From Candidatus Thiovulum imperiosus (GTDB lineage: Bacteria > Campylobacterota > Campylobacteria > Campylobacterales > Thiovulaceae), in contig JAMJTW010000014.1 in assembly GCA_024281175.1 (NCBI GenBank), forward strand, positions 1-64,000: 64,000 nt of DNA, in the 5' to 3' direction. The notes beneath the pieces were generated by a model. The model did no database searches and had not been told where the DNA came from. It saw only the letters and a list, made by a program, of their open reading frames with translations. Of the stretch, positions 1 through 8,986 are shown one piece after another. The position numbers were made by a program, and so were the translations under genes. Each line of letters begins with the position of its first letter. The stretch's first letter is position 1.

Positions 1-318
<318 letters not shown>

Positions 319-381
319 TTTCAACACTACTACTTCTCTGGTGAATTTATAAGAAGCTATAAAAACAACATTTCTTCTTTT

Positions 382-497
382 GTTGGTGACAACAGAGGTG
401 GGGATACACTCGGATCCATTCCGAACCCGAAAGTTAAGCCCACCATCGCCGATAATACTGCCCTCTACGAGGGTGGGAATGTAGGTCGTCGCCAACT
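382..497 (+). rRNA. rrf: 5S ribosomal RNA
   Basis: The conserved 5S core CCGAACCCGAAAGTTAAGC lies at 421-439. The ends GTTGGTGAC (382-390) and GTCGCCAAC (488-496) pair as the terminal helix, giving about 116 nt. A short T run follows immediately (497-501) and probably marks the end of the rRNA operon. The convergent uvsE remnant begins only a few bases further on. Confidence 0.95.
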
Positions 498-502
498 TTT
501 TC

Positions 503-1371
503 TTAAAAAAAATTACAAATATCTTTAACCGCTAGTTCTTTGGCTTTAGCTTCAATATCGATGTGAACATTTTTGTATTTCTTTATCCATTTTGGAAAAT
601 CATCTTTATCTATGTAATCACTATGAGGTCTTGACTTGTAAGAAGTTGAGTAGCCATATCTTGGAGATGATAGGTGAACTCTTTGATAAGTGAAATCTTT
701 CCAAGTTTTTTGGACTTCTAAAAATAGTTGCTCTTCATCAATCTCTTTTCCAATTTGAAAACATCTTTCATGGTGAATATCATAAGTTACACGAATTTGC
801 AACTCTTGTGCAACTTCCAAAACATCTTTTATAGAGTAATTTAGTTCATCATTTTCAATAGTGATATAATTGAGTTCTTCTCTACTAAAATATCTTCTCA
901 TATTTTCAACAAATCTCTTTTTAGTTTTCTCTTTACTATCATATTTCCCGCCAATATGAATATTAATTTCTCGAATTCCTAAATATCTTGAGAGTATAAA
1001 ATGCTCTTTTAAAGTTTCCACTGAATTTTTATAACTTCCTCTTTTGGACTTCCCATATTTACAAATTGGTCAGGGTGAAAAGAGAGAAGTAAATTATGAG
1101 AATTTAGATTTTGGAGTTTTTCCAAAAAAGGTTGCAGAAATTCTAAATTTAAATCTCCTCTTTTCAATAAAGTTCCAAACTTTGGAAGAATATCTGAAGA
1201 GACTCGATAAGAAGCAATATTGTTTTTGTTACAGTAGTTAAAAGCCTTTTGAAGTTGCTCAATATTATGAGAATAGACCTCATCAGCTTTTTGAAGAGAG
1301 AAGTTTTTTAGGGTAAAAGTTTTAAACTTTATATCCTCCTCTTTAAAGAGGCAACAAAGACCTAAATTCAT
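503..1371 (-). pseudogene. uvsE: UV damage endonuclease UvsE/UvdE, frameshifted
   Basis: Two overlapping frames together make one UvsE-family protein of about 290 aa, a TIM-barrel metal-dependent endonuclease that nicks DNA next to UV photoproducts. The N-terminal piece (1009-1371) ends with the family motif HPDQFVNMGSP. The C-terminal piece (503-1021) carries INIHIGG, a TIEND-type strand and YDIHHERC, which in the family hold metal-ligand residues. The break is in a run of five T on the plus strand (1026-1030). One extra base there would restore the reading KNSVETLKEHF across the junction. It is either a recent frameshift mutation or a sequencing error; there is no other damage. The first ATG at 1371 gives the usual N-terminus. 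The gene is convergent with the rRNA operon. Confidence 0.8.
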
Positions 1372-1391
1372 ATGGAAGTTCCTTTTAAAGT

Positions 1392-1465
1392 TTATTTAAG
1401 ATATTCTACACTTTTTAAACTCGAGAAAATATGAAGCTGTTTTATTGCTGATTGACAAAGAGCTT
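1392..1465 (-). pseudogene. stray 3' end of a KilA-N gene
   Basis: About 74 bases that nearly duplicate the last codons of the KilA-N gene at 1616-2434. Translated on the minus strand they read QSAIKQLHIFSSLKSVEYLK then stop, against QSAVKQLQIFSSLKSVEYLK in the intact gene. The rest of the gene is missing. A MITE-like element (1474-1609) lies between this remnant and the intact gene. This is either a deleted tandem copy or the scar of a recombination. Confidence 0.8.
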
Positions 1466-1473
1466 TTTTATTA

Positions 1474-1609
1474 GGGACTGGCTAAATAGAGCAGGATTTC
1501 CTCTCTGAGCGAATGCGAAGAGTCTATTTTAAATTAGAGACTCTTCGGTCAGTTCTGGAAGAACCTCCCTCAGAGTGTTTTACCTTGAAAAAGTTATTTG
1601 GTCAGTCCC
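1474..1609. mobile_element. MITE-like element A (family 2, 136 bp)
   Basis: Terminal inverted repeats GGGACTGGCTAAATAG (left) and GTTATTTGGTCAGTCCC (right). The interior matches elements at 26773-26890 and 32590-32689 in reverse orientation, with the shared words AGGATTTCCTCT and CACTCTGAGGGAGG (on the minus strand). It carries an additional internal hairpin GAAGAGTCT...AGACTCTTC (1518-1546) that is the same stem used by several terminators here. There is no clear target duplication and no coding capacity. Confidence 0.8.
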
Positions 1610-1615
1610 AAATTT

Positions 1616-2434
1616 CTACTCTTTAAGATATTCGACACTTTTTAAACTTGAGAAAATTTGAAGCTGTTTTACTGCTGATTGACAAAGAGCTTCATATCTC
1701 TCTTTTCTTTCAATTCCACTATCAATCATTTTTGAATTGAGAACTTCCAAATTTGAAAGAACAATCAACTCATCAATTGATGCATAATCTCGAATATTTG
1801 TATTTGATGGTTTATCCAGATTTTCATCTCTCCATTGTTTAGCAGTTTTTCCCCAAACAGCTAAATTTAGCATATCAGCTTCAGAAGCATAAACTCCAGT
1901 TTTACTTTCATACTCTTCTAGGTTTGGAATTAAATTCTCTTTTATTGCTTGAGTCTGGATTTTGTAATTTCGCTTTGAAATCAATCTTTGAACTTGAAAC
2001 TCACTATCTGTTTCATTCTCTTTAAGTCTCTGAAACTCTTTAATAATATAGAGTTTGAACTCTGGACTCAACCAAGTAGCAAATTCAAAAGCAATATCTT
2101 TATGTGCATAAGTCCCGCCATAGCGACCTGCTCTCGAAACTATTCCAATCGCTTTTGTTCTTTTAATCCACTCTTTAACAGAAATAGTAAAATTACTTGT
2201 TCCAGCTTCACTTTTAATATACTCGGCTTCGGGTATATTAAAATTTGAGTTATTTATTTTTTCCCAAATACTAAGAAACTCGATTGTCTTAGAATTTCTT
2301 AGCCAGTTTTGGATAATTTTTCCTGTATGCTCTGCGTCTTTATATTTAGCCATATCTGTAAGGGAGATGAAATCTTCTTCGTTGATTTGTGAAATTGCTA
2401 TCTCAATTTCTTGAACTTTAATCTTATTTTTCAT
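1616..2434 (-). CDS. KilA-N domain protein (phage antirepressor-like)
   Basis: 272 aa. Residues about 15-145 form a KilA-N domain, a DNA-binding fold found in phage and large-DNA-virus regulators. The visible marks are ISLTDMAKY, an IQNWLRNSKT segment, the SRAGRYGGTYAHKDIAFEFA stretch and WLSPEFKLYIIKEF. The C-terminal 120 residues are helical and probably a separate partner-binding region. The gene is on the same strand and 66 bases downstream of the type IIG restriction enzyme, so the two may be cotranscribed. No phage structural genes are nearby, so this is a stand-alone regulator or defence-associated protein rather than part of a prophage. Its 3' end is duplicated at 1392-1465. Function beyond DNA binding is unknown. 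Confidence 0.85.
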   Translation of the reverse strand: MKNKIKVQEIEIAISQINEEDFISLTDMAKYKDAEHTGKIIQNWLRNSKTIEFLSIWEKINNSNFNIPEAEYIKSEAGTSNFTISVKEWIKRTKAIGIVSRAGRYGGTYAHKDIAFEFATWLSPEFKLYIIKEFQRLKENETDSEFQVQRLISKRNYKIQTQAIKENLIPNLEEYESKTGVYASEADMLNLAVWGKTAKQWRDENLDKPSNTNIRDYASIDELIVLSNLEVLNSKMIDSGIERKERYEALCQSAVKQLQIFSSLKSVEYLKE

Positions 2435-2500
2435 AAAATACGGAAACCTCTTTTTTTATTTTCGCAAAAAATATTATATCAAAAGAGGTTTTCCAAAAAA

Positions 2501-5449
2501 CTAGCTTTCCAACTCTCTTAAAAGTTCCAAAGTCTCAAGGCTTACAGTCGTTACTTTTTTCAAAAGTGAGAGAACCTCATCGAAATCTATTTCGCTTTTT
2601 CCAAACTTTTCCCGAACTGTTTCGTCTCGAATTTTCTTCTCTTTGTATCCATCGATAACCCACTCAATTGCTGAACGATTTCCCAATTTATACTCAAGTG
2701 CCTCTTTTGGAAAGAAGTTTATAAAACTCTTTTTACTCAAATCTTTTCGAGAAACTTTTCCGAAATCGATAGAAAATTCTTTCGCTTTCTCAAAATCTGT
2801 ATGGAGTTCCAGAAGAGACTTTCCAACTTTTGAAAAGAGAGAAAAGTTTTCGTAAAATGGAATTCGAGGCAAATCCTGTTTTAGATTTGTCTCATATTTC
2901 TCTCTATACTCTGGAAAGTGGAGAACCGCGTAAATGTAGTGGAAAATTTGGAGTTTTATAACTTTTCCATACCGAACAGAAAACTTTTCTAAAGCAAAAT
3001 CTGTGATGTTTTCTACTTTGGAATTTTCGGTGAAAGTGTGGAGGGGGAAAGATTTAGTTTTTTCTAGCAAATCTAAATTTGGAAGAAGAGAAACCCCAAG
3101 AGCTTGAAAAGGTTTTGAGTGGGAAGTTCCACTTACAGAAATCACAACATTTTCACTTTCTGAAGTTGGGAAAGCATCAAACTGTTGGGCAGGTAAGTCT
3201 ATAAAAATATAATTCGAATTCAAATATTGTTTTACAAATGGTCTGTAAAGAGAGTGTCTAATTTTATCTTTTGAAAAAATAGCTTTTTTATTCTTTAAAA
3301 ACTTATCTCTTTTAATCATTTTAGTCCATTTAATTAGATTTTTTAAATGTAAAAAATCATTTAATCTTTTATCTGTTTCTTTAAACTTCTCATTTTCCAA
3401 TTTATTATCAATGATAAACTTTCGCCATCTTTCTAGTTCCAAATTATATTTTTCAATAAAATACTCTGCTTTCCTTTTCAAATTTTCCTTATCAAAATCA
3501 TAAACCCATTCGTCTCTATTTGTAGAAATCCCATTTGAAAAGTTCCTAAAAATTGCATTTTCCTCTTTTCCAAGTTTTGTCTCTTTTGTTCCCATTGGAA
3601 GAAGTTCTTCCCAATCGTTATCGGTTTGATTAAGCCAATTTCCTTTCTCATCTGGAAAAATATCTTCCCAATCCAAATCGAAAAACCGTTTTCCGTTTCG
3701 TTGTAGCCAAAGAAGTTTATTCTCTTTTCCAATTTCTGGATTTTTTAAATAGTGAAGTTTCGTCGGGCTTTCAGTTTCTCTTTTTACAAAAAAGGCGATA
3801 GCAACACCAACCATAATATCAAATACATTTCCATCTTTTTCACTTTTCCGAACATTTCCCCCCAAGTCAAGTATCCAGATTTCAGAAAATTCAGAAAAGA
3901 TAGTTTTCCGAAAGCCATCAAAAGTTTTGGAGTCGATAAAACTTGAGTTTGTTACAAAAGCTACAACTCCGCTTTTTCCAATTCTATCCGTAGCCCATCG
4001 GTAAAATCGAGAATACATATCATAGACTTTCGTCTTTTGAGCCGATGAGGTTTGGACATAAGTCTCCTTAATTCTCGAGTCCACTTTTGGATAAGCCAGA
4101 TTTTTATTATTATCATTCTCATTTTGCTGATTTGCATTGTATGGAGGATTTCCGATGATTACCGTAAAATCGCTATCCTCCTGCCGATTTACTCTCTCTG
4201 TATTCTCTTCAGAAAAGAGAAATTCCCCTTGTCCTTTCTGATTTTGAGAGAGTTCCAAAGTATCCACAAAACTTATATTTTCAAAGTCTCGAAATTCGCC
4301 TGTTCGCTGAAAATAGATATACTCAAAATTGATATTTGCAATGTAGTAAGGCAGAATTGCTATCTCATTTGCGAAAAGCTCACTACCATATTTCCGAACC
4401 AAATCCCGTTTCGGTATCCAGTTCATAATTTGAGTCAAGAAAGTTCCCGTTCCAGTTGCAGGGTCGAGAATTTGAACACCTTTTGAACTCAAGGACTTCT
4501 TGAAACTCTTTCTCAAAATTCCATCTGTCGCCTCAATCATAAAATCTACAATTTCAAAAGGGGTATAGACGATACCGAGTTTGTCGGCTCTTTTTGGATT
4601 GTAGGCTTTATAGAAACTTTCGTAAAGTGCATTTAGAAATTGGTGTTTCTCTCGATACCCTTTCAGATAGACGGAGTGCGTTTTTATCGCATCATAGAAG
4701 TTCCGAATTTTATGAAAAAGAGCTTTCTTCTCATTTCGTGAAAAAACTGCTATTTCGAGTTCGTTCAAAATCTTTGCGATGTTGTTCTCTTTGTGGAAAT
4801 CCGTAGAAAAGAGGTTTACAAAAATCTCTTCTGTAAGAATGTGTTGGATAAGCATCTCCAAAATCTCAGATTTCGAGATATTCCTATCGATACTCTCCTG
4901 ACAAATCGCCTCAAGCCTACGGTATGCTTTCTGAAATTTCGGTTTCTCTTCACTACTTGAAATTCGCCTCCGAACCTCATCAACAAGTTTTGGAACAGCT
5001 TCTGAAAATTTCTCTAAATTCTCTTCAAACTTTCTCTTTTCTGGATTCTCAAATTTGAAAAAAGTCTCTAAAAGCTCCTCTAACTTTTCAGCTTTCTCCA
5101 TTTCGATTTCCAAAACAGATTCTCCATTTTGAAAAAGAATCGCAAACTTTGAATTCTCAAAAATAATATTTGAAACTGGATACCCCTTTTCCAACTTCTT
5201 TGAAATTTCAGAATCCAAATTATCTTTTAAATCTTTCGCTTCCCAAAAACCGATATCAAACTCAAATTTATCTTTCACAACTCCATCTGGTCGAATATCT
5301 CCAAAAGAGACTTCTGGAACTAGTGAAAGATTTCTCTCTCTCGCAAAACTTGAAAGGAGGTTTTCAAAAGGTCTTCGGGTGCTACTCTCATTTTTTGAAA
5401 AGCTCTGTAACTCTTCTAACTCTCTATAATAATTTTCAATCTCTACCAT
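2501..5449 (-). CDS. type IIG restriction-modification enzyme (nuclease-methyltransferase fusion)
   Basis: 982 aa, a usual size for a single-chain type IIG enzyme. The N-terminus has a PD-(D/E)xK nuclease core: P54-D55 and, after a hydrophobic strand, E70-A-K72. A helical linker follows. The gamma-class N6-adenine methyltransferase has SAM motif I DPATGTGTF at about 329-337 and catalytic NPPY at 434-437. The last 350 residues are the expected target-recognition region. No helicase motifs are present, so it is not an LlaGI-like type ISP enzyme. It would methylate adenine on its site and cut nearby when the site is unmodified. There is no strong ribosome binding site before the ATG. The downstream neighbour on the same strand is a KilA-N protein. 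The target sequence cannot be read from the protein. Confidence 0.88.
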   Translation of the reverse strand: MVEIENYYRELEELQSFSKNESSTRRPFENLLSSFARERNLSLVPEVSFGDIRPDGVVKDKFEFDIGFWEAKDLKDNLDSEISKKLEKGYPVSNIIFENSKFAILFQNGESVLEIEMEKAEKLEELLETFFKFENPEKRKFEENLEKFSEAVPKLVDEVRRRISSSEEKPKFQKAYRRLEAICQESIDRNISKSEILEMLIQHILTEEIFVNLFSTDFHKENNIAKILNELEIAVFSRNEKKALFHKIRNFYDAIKTHSVYLKGYREKHQFLNALYESFYKAYNPKRADKLGIVYTPFEIVDFMIEATDGILRKSFKKSLSSKGVQILDPATGTGTFLTQIMNWIPKRDLVRKYGSELFANEIAILPYYIANINFEYIYFQRTGEFRDFENISFVDTLELSQNQKGQGEFLFSEENTERVNRQEDSDFTVIIGNPPYNANQQNENDNNKNLAYPKVDSRIKETYVQTSSAQKTKVYDMYSRFYRWATDRIGKSGVVAFVTNSSFIDSKTFDGFRKTIFSEFSEIWILDLGGNVRKSEKDGNVFDIMVGVAIAFFVKRETESPTKLHYLKNPEIGKENKLLWLQRNGKRFFDLDWEDIFPDEKGNWLNQTDNDWEELLPMGTKETKLGKEENAIFRNFSNGISTNRDEWVYDFDKENLKRKAEYFIEKYNLELERWRKFIIDNKLENEKFKETDKRLNDFLHLKNLIKWTKMIKRDKFLKNKKAIFSKDKIRHSLYRPFVKQYLNSNYIFIDLPAQQFDAFPTSESENVVISVSGTSHSKPFQALGVSLLPNLDLLEKTKSFPLHTFTENSKVENITDFALEKFSVRYGKVIKLQIFHYIYAVLHFPEYREKYETNLKQDLPRIPFYENFSLFSKVGKSLLELHTDFEKAKEFSIDFGKVSRKDLSKKSFINFFPKEALEYKLGNRSAIEWVIDGYKEKKIRDETVREKFGKSEIDFDEVLSLLKKVTTVSLETLELLRELES

Positions 5450-5576
5450 TTTGAGATTTTACAGTAGAGTTTCCAAACTCATTTCCAGAATTGGAAGAAA
5501 AGAGGTGTTTTTGAAAGAGCTTCCAATTTCAGACTTTTAGAAAACAACTTGATAGAATTTCAGAAAAAGGATTTCC

Positions 5577-6905
5577 TTGATAACTCTCAAAGAGGCGATG
5601 AAACTTCCAAAAGAAGAATTAGTAGAATTTAAAAAAGATTTAAAAAAGAAGATAGAAGAGAGAAAAGATTTAAATGCTTATATAGGTTTGGAAAGTAGTG
5701 GAGATGGAGTTCCAATTCTAATTAAAGATAATATTCAAGTTAAAGATTGGAGTATTACATCTGGTAGTGAGATACTTCAAGGATATCTCTCTCCATACGA
5801 TGCTACTGTAATTTCAAAGTTACGAGAAAGTGGACTCTCTCCATTTGGTAGGGCAAATATGGACGAATTCGCAATGGGAAGTTCTACTGAAACATCTTTT
5901 TATGGAAAAACTTTAAATCCTCATGATGCTAGTAGAGTTCCAGGAGGAAGTTCTGGAGGTTCTGCTTCAGCTGTTGGGGGTGGAGTTGCAATCGCCTCTC
6001 TTGGTAGTGATACTGGAGGAAGTATTCGACAACCAGCCTCTTTTTCTGGAGTTGTAGGACTGAAACCAACTTATGGTAGAGTTAGCAGATATGGATTGAA
6101 TGCTTATGGTAGCTCTCTTGACCAGATAGGACCTATTACACAAACGGTAGAGGACTCAGTAATTCTATACAATGCAATTTCAGGATATGATGTAAAAGAC
6201 TCAACAAGTGCAAATATGGAGTATGCTCCTATCTCTCCAAATCCAGATAGAAAATTGAAAATTGCAACTCTTCCTAAGTATCTGAAAGATGCTTCTAGCG
6301 AAATTGTAAAGGCGTATGAAGAGACAGTAGCCACTTTGCAAAAAATGGGACATACAGTAATAGAAGCGGAGATGGGAGATTTAAACCACTCTATTTCAGC
6401 TTACTACATTACAGCGATGGCGGAAGCGAGTTCCAATCTAGCAAGATATGATGGAATTCGGTATGGGAGAAGAGCAGAAAGAAGTTCACTTTTGGAAACT
6501 TACATAGCTTCTCGTTCAGAAGGTTTTGGTGATGAGGTGAAGCGAAGAATTCTAATTGGAAACTTTGTTCTCTCAAGTGGATATTATGATGCTTACTATG
6601 TAAAAGCTCAAAAGGTTCGATATCTTGTTAAACAGCAATTTGACTCTATTTTCCAAAATGCTGACCTTATTCTCTCTCCAGTTTCACCAACACTACCTTG
6701 GAAGTTTGGAGAACTTTCAGACCCTCTTCAGATGTATTTGAGTGATGTTTATACTGTTCCTGTAAATTTAGCTGGACTTCCTGCAATTTCACTACCAGTT
6801 TCAAAAAGTGGAACTCTGCCTATCGGCTTACAACTTATTGGAAAAGCGTTTGATGAACAGACTCTTTTTGATGGTGCTATGGGACTTGAGAGAGAGCTTT
6901 CATGA
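5577..6905 (+). CDS. gatA: aspartyl/glutamyl-tRNA amidotransferase subunit A
   Basis: 442 aa, an amidase-signature protein. GatA releases ammonia from glutamine, and the GatCAB complex uses it to convert misacylated Glu-tRNA(Gln) or Asp-tRNA(Asn). The Ser-Ser-Lys triad is in place: K50 (LIKDN), S125 in PGGSSGGSA and S149 in [10 protein letters not shown], with the same spacings as in characterised GatA. The start is TTG, chosen because MITLKEA is the family N-terminus and AAAAAGGA lies at the right distance. The stop overlaps the next start by four bases (ATGA), so it is cotranscribed with the DUF507 gene. gatB and gatC are not in the window. Confidence 0.96.
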   Translation: MITLKEAMKLPKEELVEFKKDLKKKIEERKDLNAYIGLESSGDGVPILIKDNIQVKDWSITSGSEILQGYLSPYDATVISKLRESGLSPFGRANMDEFAMGSSTETSFYGKTLNPHDASRVPGGSSGGSASAVGGGVAIASLGSDTGGSIRQPASFSGVVGLKPTYGRVSRYGLNAYGSSLDQIGPITQTVEDSVILYNAISGYDVKDSTSANMEYAPISPNPDRKLKIATLPKYLKDASSEIVKAYEETVATLQKMGHTVIEAEMGDLNHSISAYYITAMAEASSNLARYDGIRYGRRAERSSLLETYIASRSEGFGDEVKRRILIGNFVLSSGYYDAYYVKAQKVRYLVKQQFDSIFQNADLILSPVSPTLPWKFGELSDPLQMYLSDVYTVPVNLAGLPAISLPVSKSGTLPIGLQLIGKAFDEQTLFDGAMGLERELS

Positions 6906-7456
6906 GAATTGGGGTCTCCCACAGCAGATATATCGCAAGTCGAATTGCTCTCGACCTAAATAAAAAAGATTTTGTAAAATTTAGTCGAGGTGTTGATGCT
7001 GTTATTAGTGAAATTGAAATTGATGTTAGAGACAATTTAAATAGAGAACGAAGTCTTGAAGAGAGAGTAAAAGAGCTTCTCTCTGATTATGAAGATGATA
7101 TGGAATTTGAATTTGTTGATGAGAAAGAGCTTTTCAAAATGGTTAAAAAGAAACTTGCAAAAGAGTATGGAGTTATTCTCTCTTATGAAGAGCGATTTTC
7201 AGATTTAGCTCACATAATTCTTCAAGACCTCCTTTTTGAGAACCTCATCAGCTTTGAAGTAAATGAAGTACGAATTAAAACTATCATTTTTGACTCAATC
7301 ACAAACTATATTGAAGAGCGGTTTGAAGTTGAAGATGTAGTTATTGAGAAAATCGATAACATGAAAAGAAAACTTATTCTTGGAACAGATGAGTATCAGA
7401 TAGTTTACAATAAACTCTATGAAGATGAACTACGAAAAAGAGGTGCTATGAGATGA
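6902..7456 (+). CDS. DUF507 family protein
   Basis: 184 aa, full-length DUF507, a conserved family of unknown function common in Campylobacterota and Aquificae and made of two similar helical halves. The N-terminus [19 protein letters not shown] and the acidic helical middle are typical. It overlaps gatA by four bases and the following phosphodiesterase by four bases, so all three are translated from one message. No catalytic motif is visible, no signal peptide and no membrane segment; it is cytoplasmic. Confidence 0.88.
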   Translation: MRIGVSHSRYIASRIALDLNKKDFVKFSRGVDAVISEIEIDVRDNLNRERSLEERVKELLSDYEDDMEFEFVDEKELFKMVKKKLAKEYGVILSYEERFSDLAHIILQDLLFENLISFEVNEVRIKTIIFDSITNYIEERFEVEDVVIEKIDNMKRKLILGTDEYQIVYNKLYEDELRKRGAMR

Positions 7457-7989
7457 AAGTCGGAGTAATTGCCGATACTCACAAAAAGGTTGGAAGAGCC
7501 AAAAAAGGAGTTGATTACCTTCTAAATTTAGGTGCTGAGTATATAATTCATGCTGGAGATATTGTAAAAACTGAAGTTTTAGACTATTTGGAAGAGTTAG
7601 ATATCACCTATTTAGCTGTTTATGGAAACAATGACTCCCACCTTTTTCAATATCATGACCAATACAACTTAGTTCAAGAACCTTACTACTTTAAAATTAG
7701 AGATACAAGTTTCAAACTTATGCACCACCCCTACTTTATGACTCCAGATGTTGATGTTGTAATTTATGGTCACACTCACATTTTTCATTCTCAAATTAGC
7801 AATGGAACTCTATTTTTAAATCCTGGTGAAATTTGTGCTAGAGATTTTCCAGTTAGTAAAGTTACTCTTCTCGATATCGAACCAGAACTTTTCTCTGTTC
7901 AAAGTTTTGAAAGAACTCTCAAAACAGCAGAGTGGCAAACAAAAACCTTTACATATAGTAGAATTGGAACTAAGGGACTGACCAAATAG
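7453..7989 (+). CDS. YfcE/MJ0936-type metallophosphoesterase
   Basis: 178 aa, small calcineurin-like phosphodiesterase. Metal-binding motifs are complete: D8-T-H10, GD36, GNND at 58-61, H91 and GHTH at 106-109. Such enzymes hydrolyse phosphodiesters in vitro; the natural substrate is unknown. The last three codons before the stop and the stop itself (GLTK then TAG) come from the terminal repeat of MITE B inserted at the 3' end. The ancestral end was probably IGTK then TAG, which still stands at 8134-8145 to the right of the element. It overlaps the DUF507 gene by four bases. Confidence 0.92.
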   Translation: MKVGVIADTHKKVGRAKKGVDYLLNLGAEYIIHAGDIVKTEVLDYLEELDITYLAVYGNNDSHLFQYHDQYNLVQEPYYFKIRDTSFKLMHHPYFMTPDVDVVIYGHTHIFHSQISNGTLFLNPGEICARDFPVSKVTLLDIEPELFSVQSFERTLKTAEWQTKTFTYSRIGTKGLTK

Positions 7990-8131
7990 AGTATTTTTAC
8001 GCCTATATGTCATTTCGAACCCTTTTGGGTGAGAAATCTTTTATTTAGTAAAACGATAAGTTTCCAAGATTTCTCAATCACTTCGTTCATATCGAAATGA
8101 CAAGAGAGGCAGAAACCCTATTTAGTCACTC
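7974..8131. mobile_element. MITE-like element B (family 1, 158 bp)
   Basis: Left terminal repeat GGGACTGACCAAATAG at 7974-7989, right CTATTTAGTCACTC at 8118-8131. It is flanked by identical copies of TTGGAACTAA (7964-7973 and 8132-8141), a target duplication of 8 to 10 bp. The interior can fold on itself: TGTCATTTCGA pairs with TCGAAATGACA, and AGATTTCTC with GAGAAATCT. Closely related to 26264-26437 in inverted orientation. No ORF. Confidence 0.88.
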
Positions 8132-8155
8132 TTGGAACTAAGTAGTTCCAATTTT
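8132..8155. terminator. bidirectional terminator split by MITE B
   Basis: TTGGAACTA-AG-TAGTTCCAA followed by TTTTC: a perfect 9-bp stem between the convergent phosphodiesterase and DUF455 genes. MITE B inserted in its left arm; the target duplication regenerated the arm, so the hairpin is intact to the right of the element. Confidence 0.75.
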
Positions 8156-8977
8156 CTAGCAGTGGGGTATGGAAGTTTCTCCAGAAGCTATCTCAATTTC
8201 CTCTGTTGTAAAACCAGCTTTTTTTCTAGCTTCCCTATTTAGTTTGCCATTCTGAAATGCTTTTGGATAGATTTCTTTAACAATATGAAAGTAGCAATTT
8301 GTATCTATTTCACTCTCTCTACAAGCAAAGTGAAACCACTTATCTCCTTTTCGAACATGTTCAACTTCCTCTTTAAGTATTATCTCTAAAGCTGAAACAA
8401 ACTTTCTTGTAAAAGGGGTATTCAAACTGTTCAACTTTTCAATTATTAGAGGATTTGAGTCTAAACCTGACGCTTCAAGATATCGAGGAACAACACTCAT
8501 TCTTGAAACAAGACTACTTTCACTATTTTTAGATGCGAGAAAAAGAGAGTCATGAACTGGAAAATCTCCATATTTGTAGCCCAACTCTTTCAATAGAGAA
8601 ATTAACATTAGAAAATGGCGAACCTCATCATCAGCAACTTCCAACCAATCATCGTAATACTCTTTTGGTAAATCTCTAAATCGATAAGCGTGGTCAAGAG
8701 CCAAATCTATTGCTGAATACTCTATATGAATAATTGCATGAAGTAGAGAAGCCTGTCCCTCAACTCTGTTCAACTTCTTTCTACTATTCACTTTAGATGG
8801 AAGCAATATTTCTAAAAACTCTTTGTAAGATGGAGTTTCAAAACTTTGTACTTCTCCATTGTGATTTTCTTCCAACTCTCCATTTTTATACTTCTCATAA
8901 AAATCTTGAAAATCTACACACTTCTTTTCTGGATTTGATATCTTCAACAACTTTTCCAAACTTGAAAATAGTTCCAA
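8156..8977 (-). CDS. DUF455 ferritin-like protein
   Basis: 273 aa. Belongs to the DUF455 group of ferritin-like four-helix proteins, related to MiaE-type diiron enzymes. Candidate metal ligands are E and H residues on the helices: ASLLHAIIHIEYSAIDLAL, the DDEVRHF segment and LKEEVEHVRKGD. These ExxH patterns suggest a diiron centre. Substrate unknown. It starts just after the giant lipoprotein gene ends (9-base gap), on the same strand, so it may be cotranscribed with it. There is no signal peptide. Confidence 0.85.
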   Translation of the reverse strand: MELFSSLEKLLKISNPEKKCVDFQDFYEKYKNGELEENHNGEVQSFETPSYKEFLEILLPSKVNSRKKLNRVEGQASLLHAIIHIEYSAIDLALDHAYRFRDLPKEYYDDWLEVADDEVRHFLMLISLLKELGYKYGDFPVHDSLFLASKNSESSLVSRMSVVPRYLEASGLDSNPLIIEKLNSLNTPFTRKFVSALEIILKEEVEHVRKGDKWFHFACRESEIDTNCYFHIVKEIYPKAFQNGKLNREARKKAGFTTEEIEIASGETSIPHC

Positions 8978-8986
8978 TTCCTCTCC

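Noticed and set aside
4052-4486. 144-codon plus-strand frame inside the restriction enzyme gene
   Set aside because: Antisense shadow of a confident methyltransferase gene; hydrophobic, no start signal, no family.
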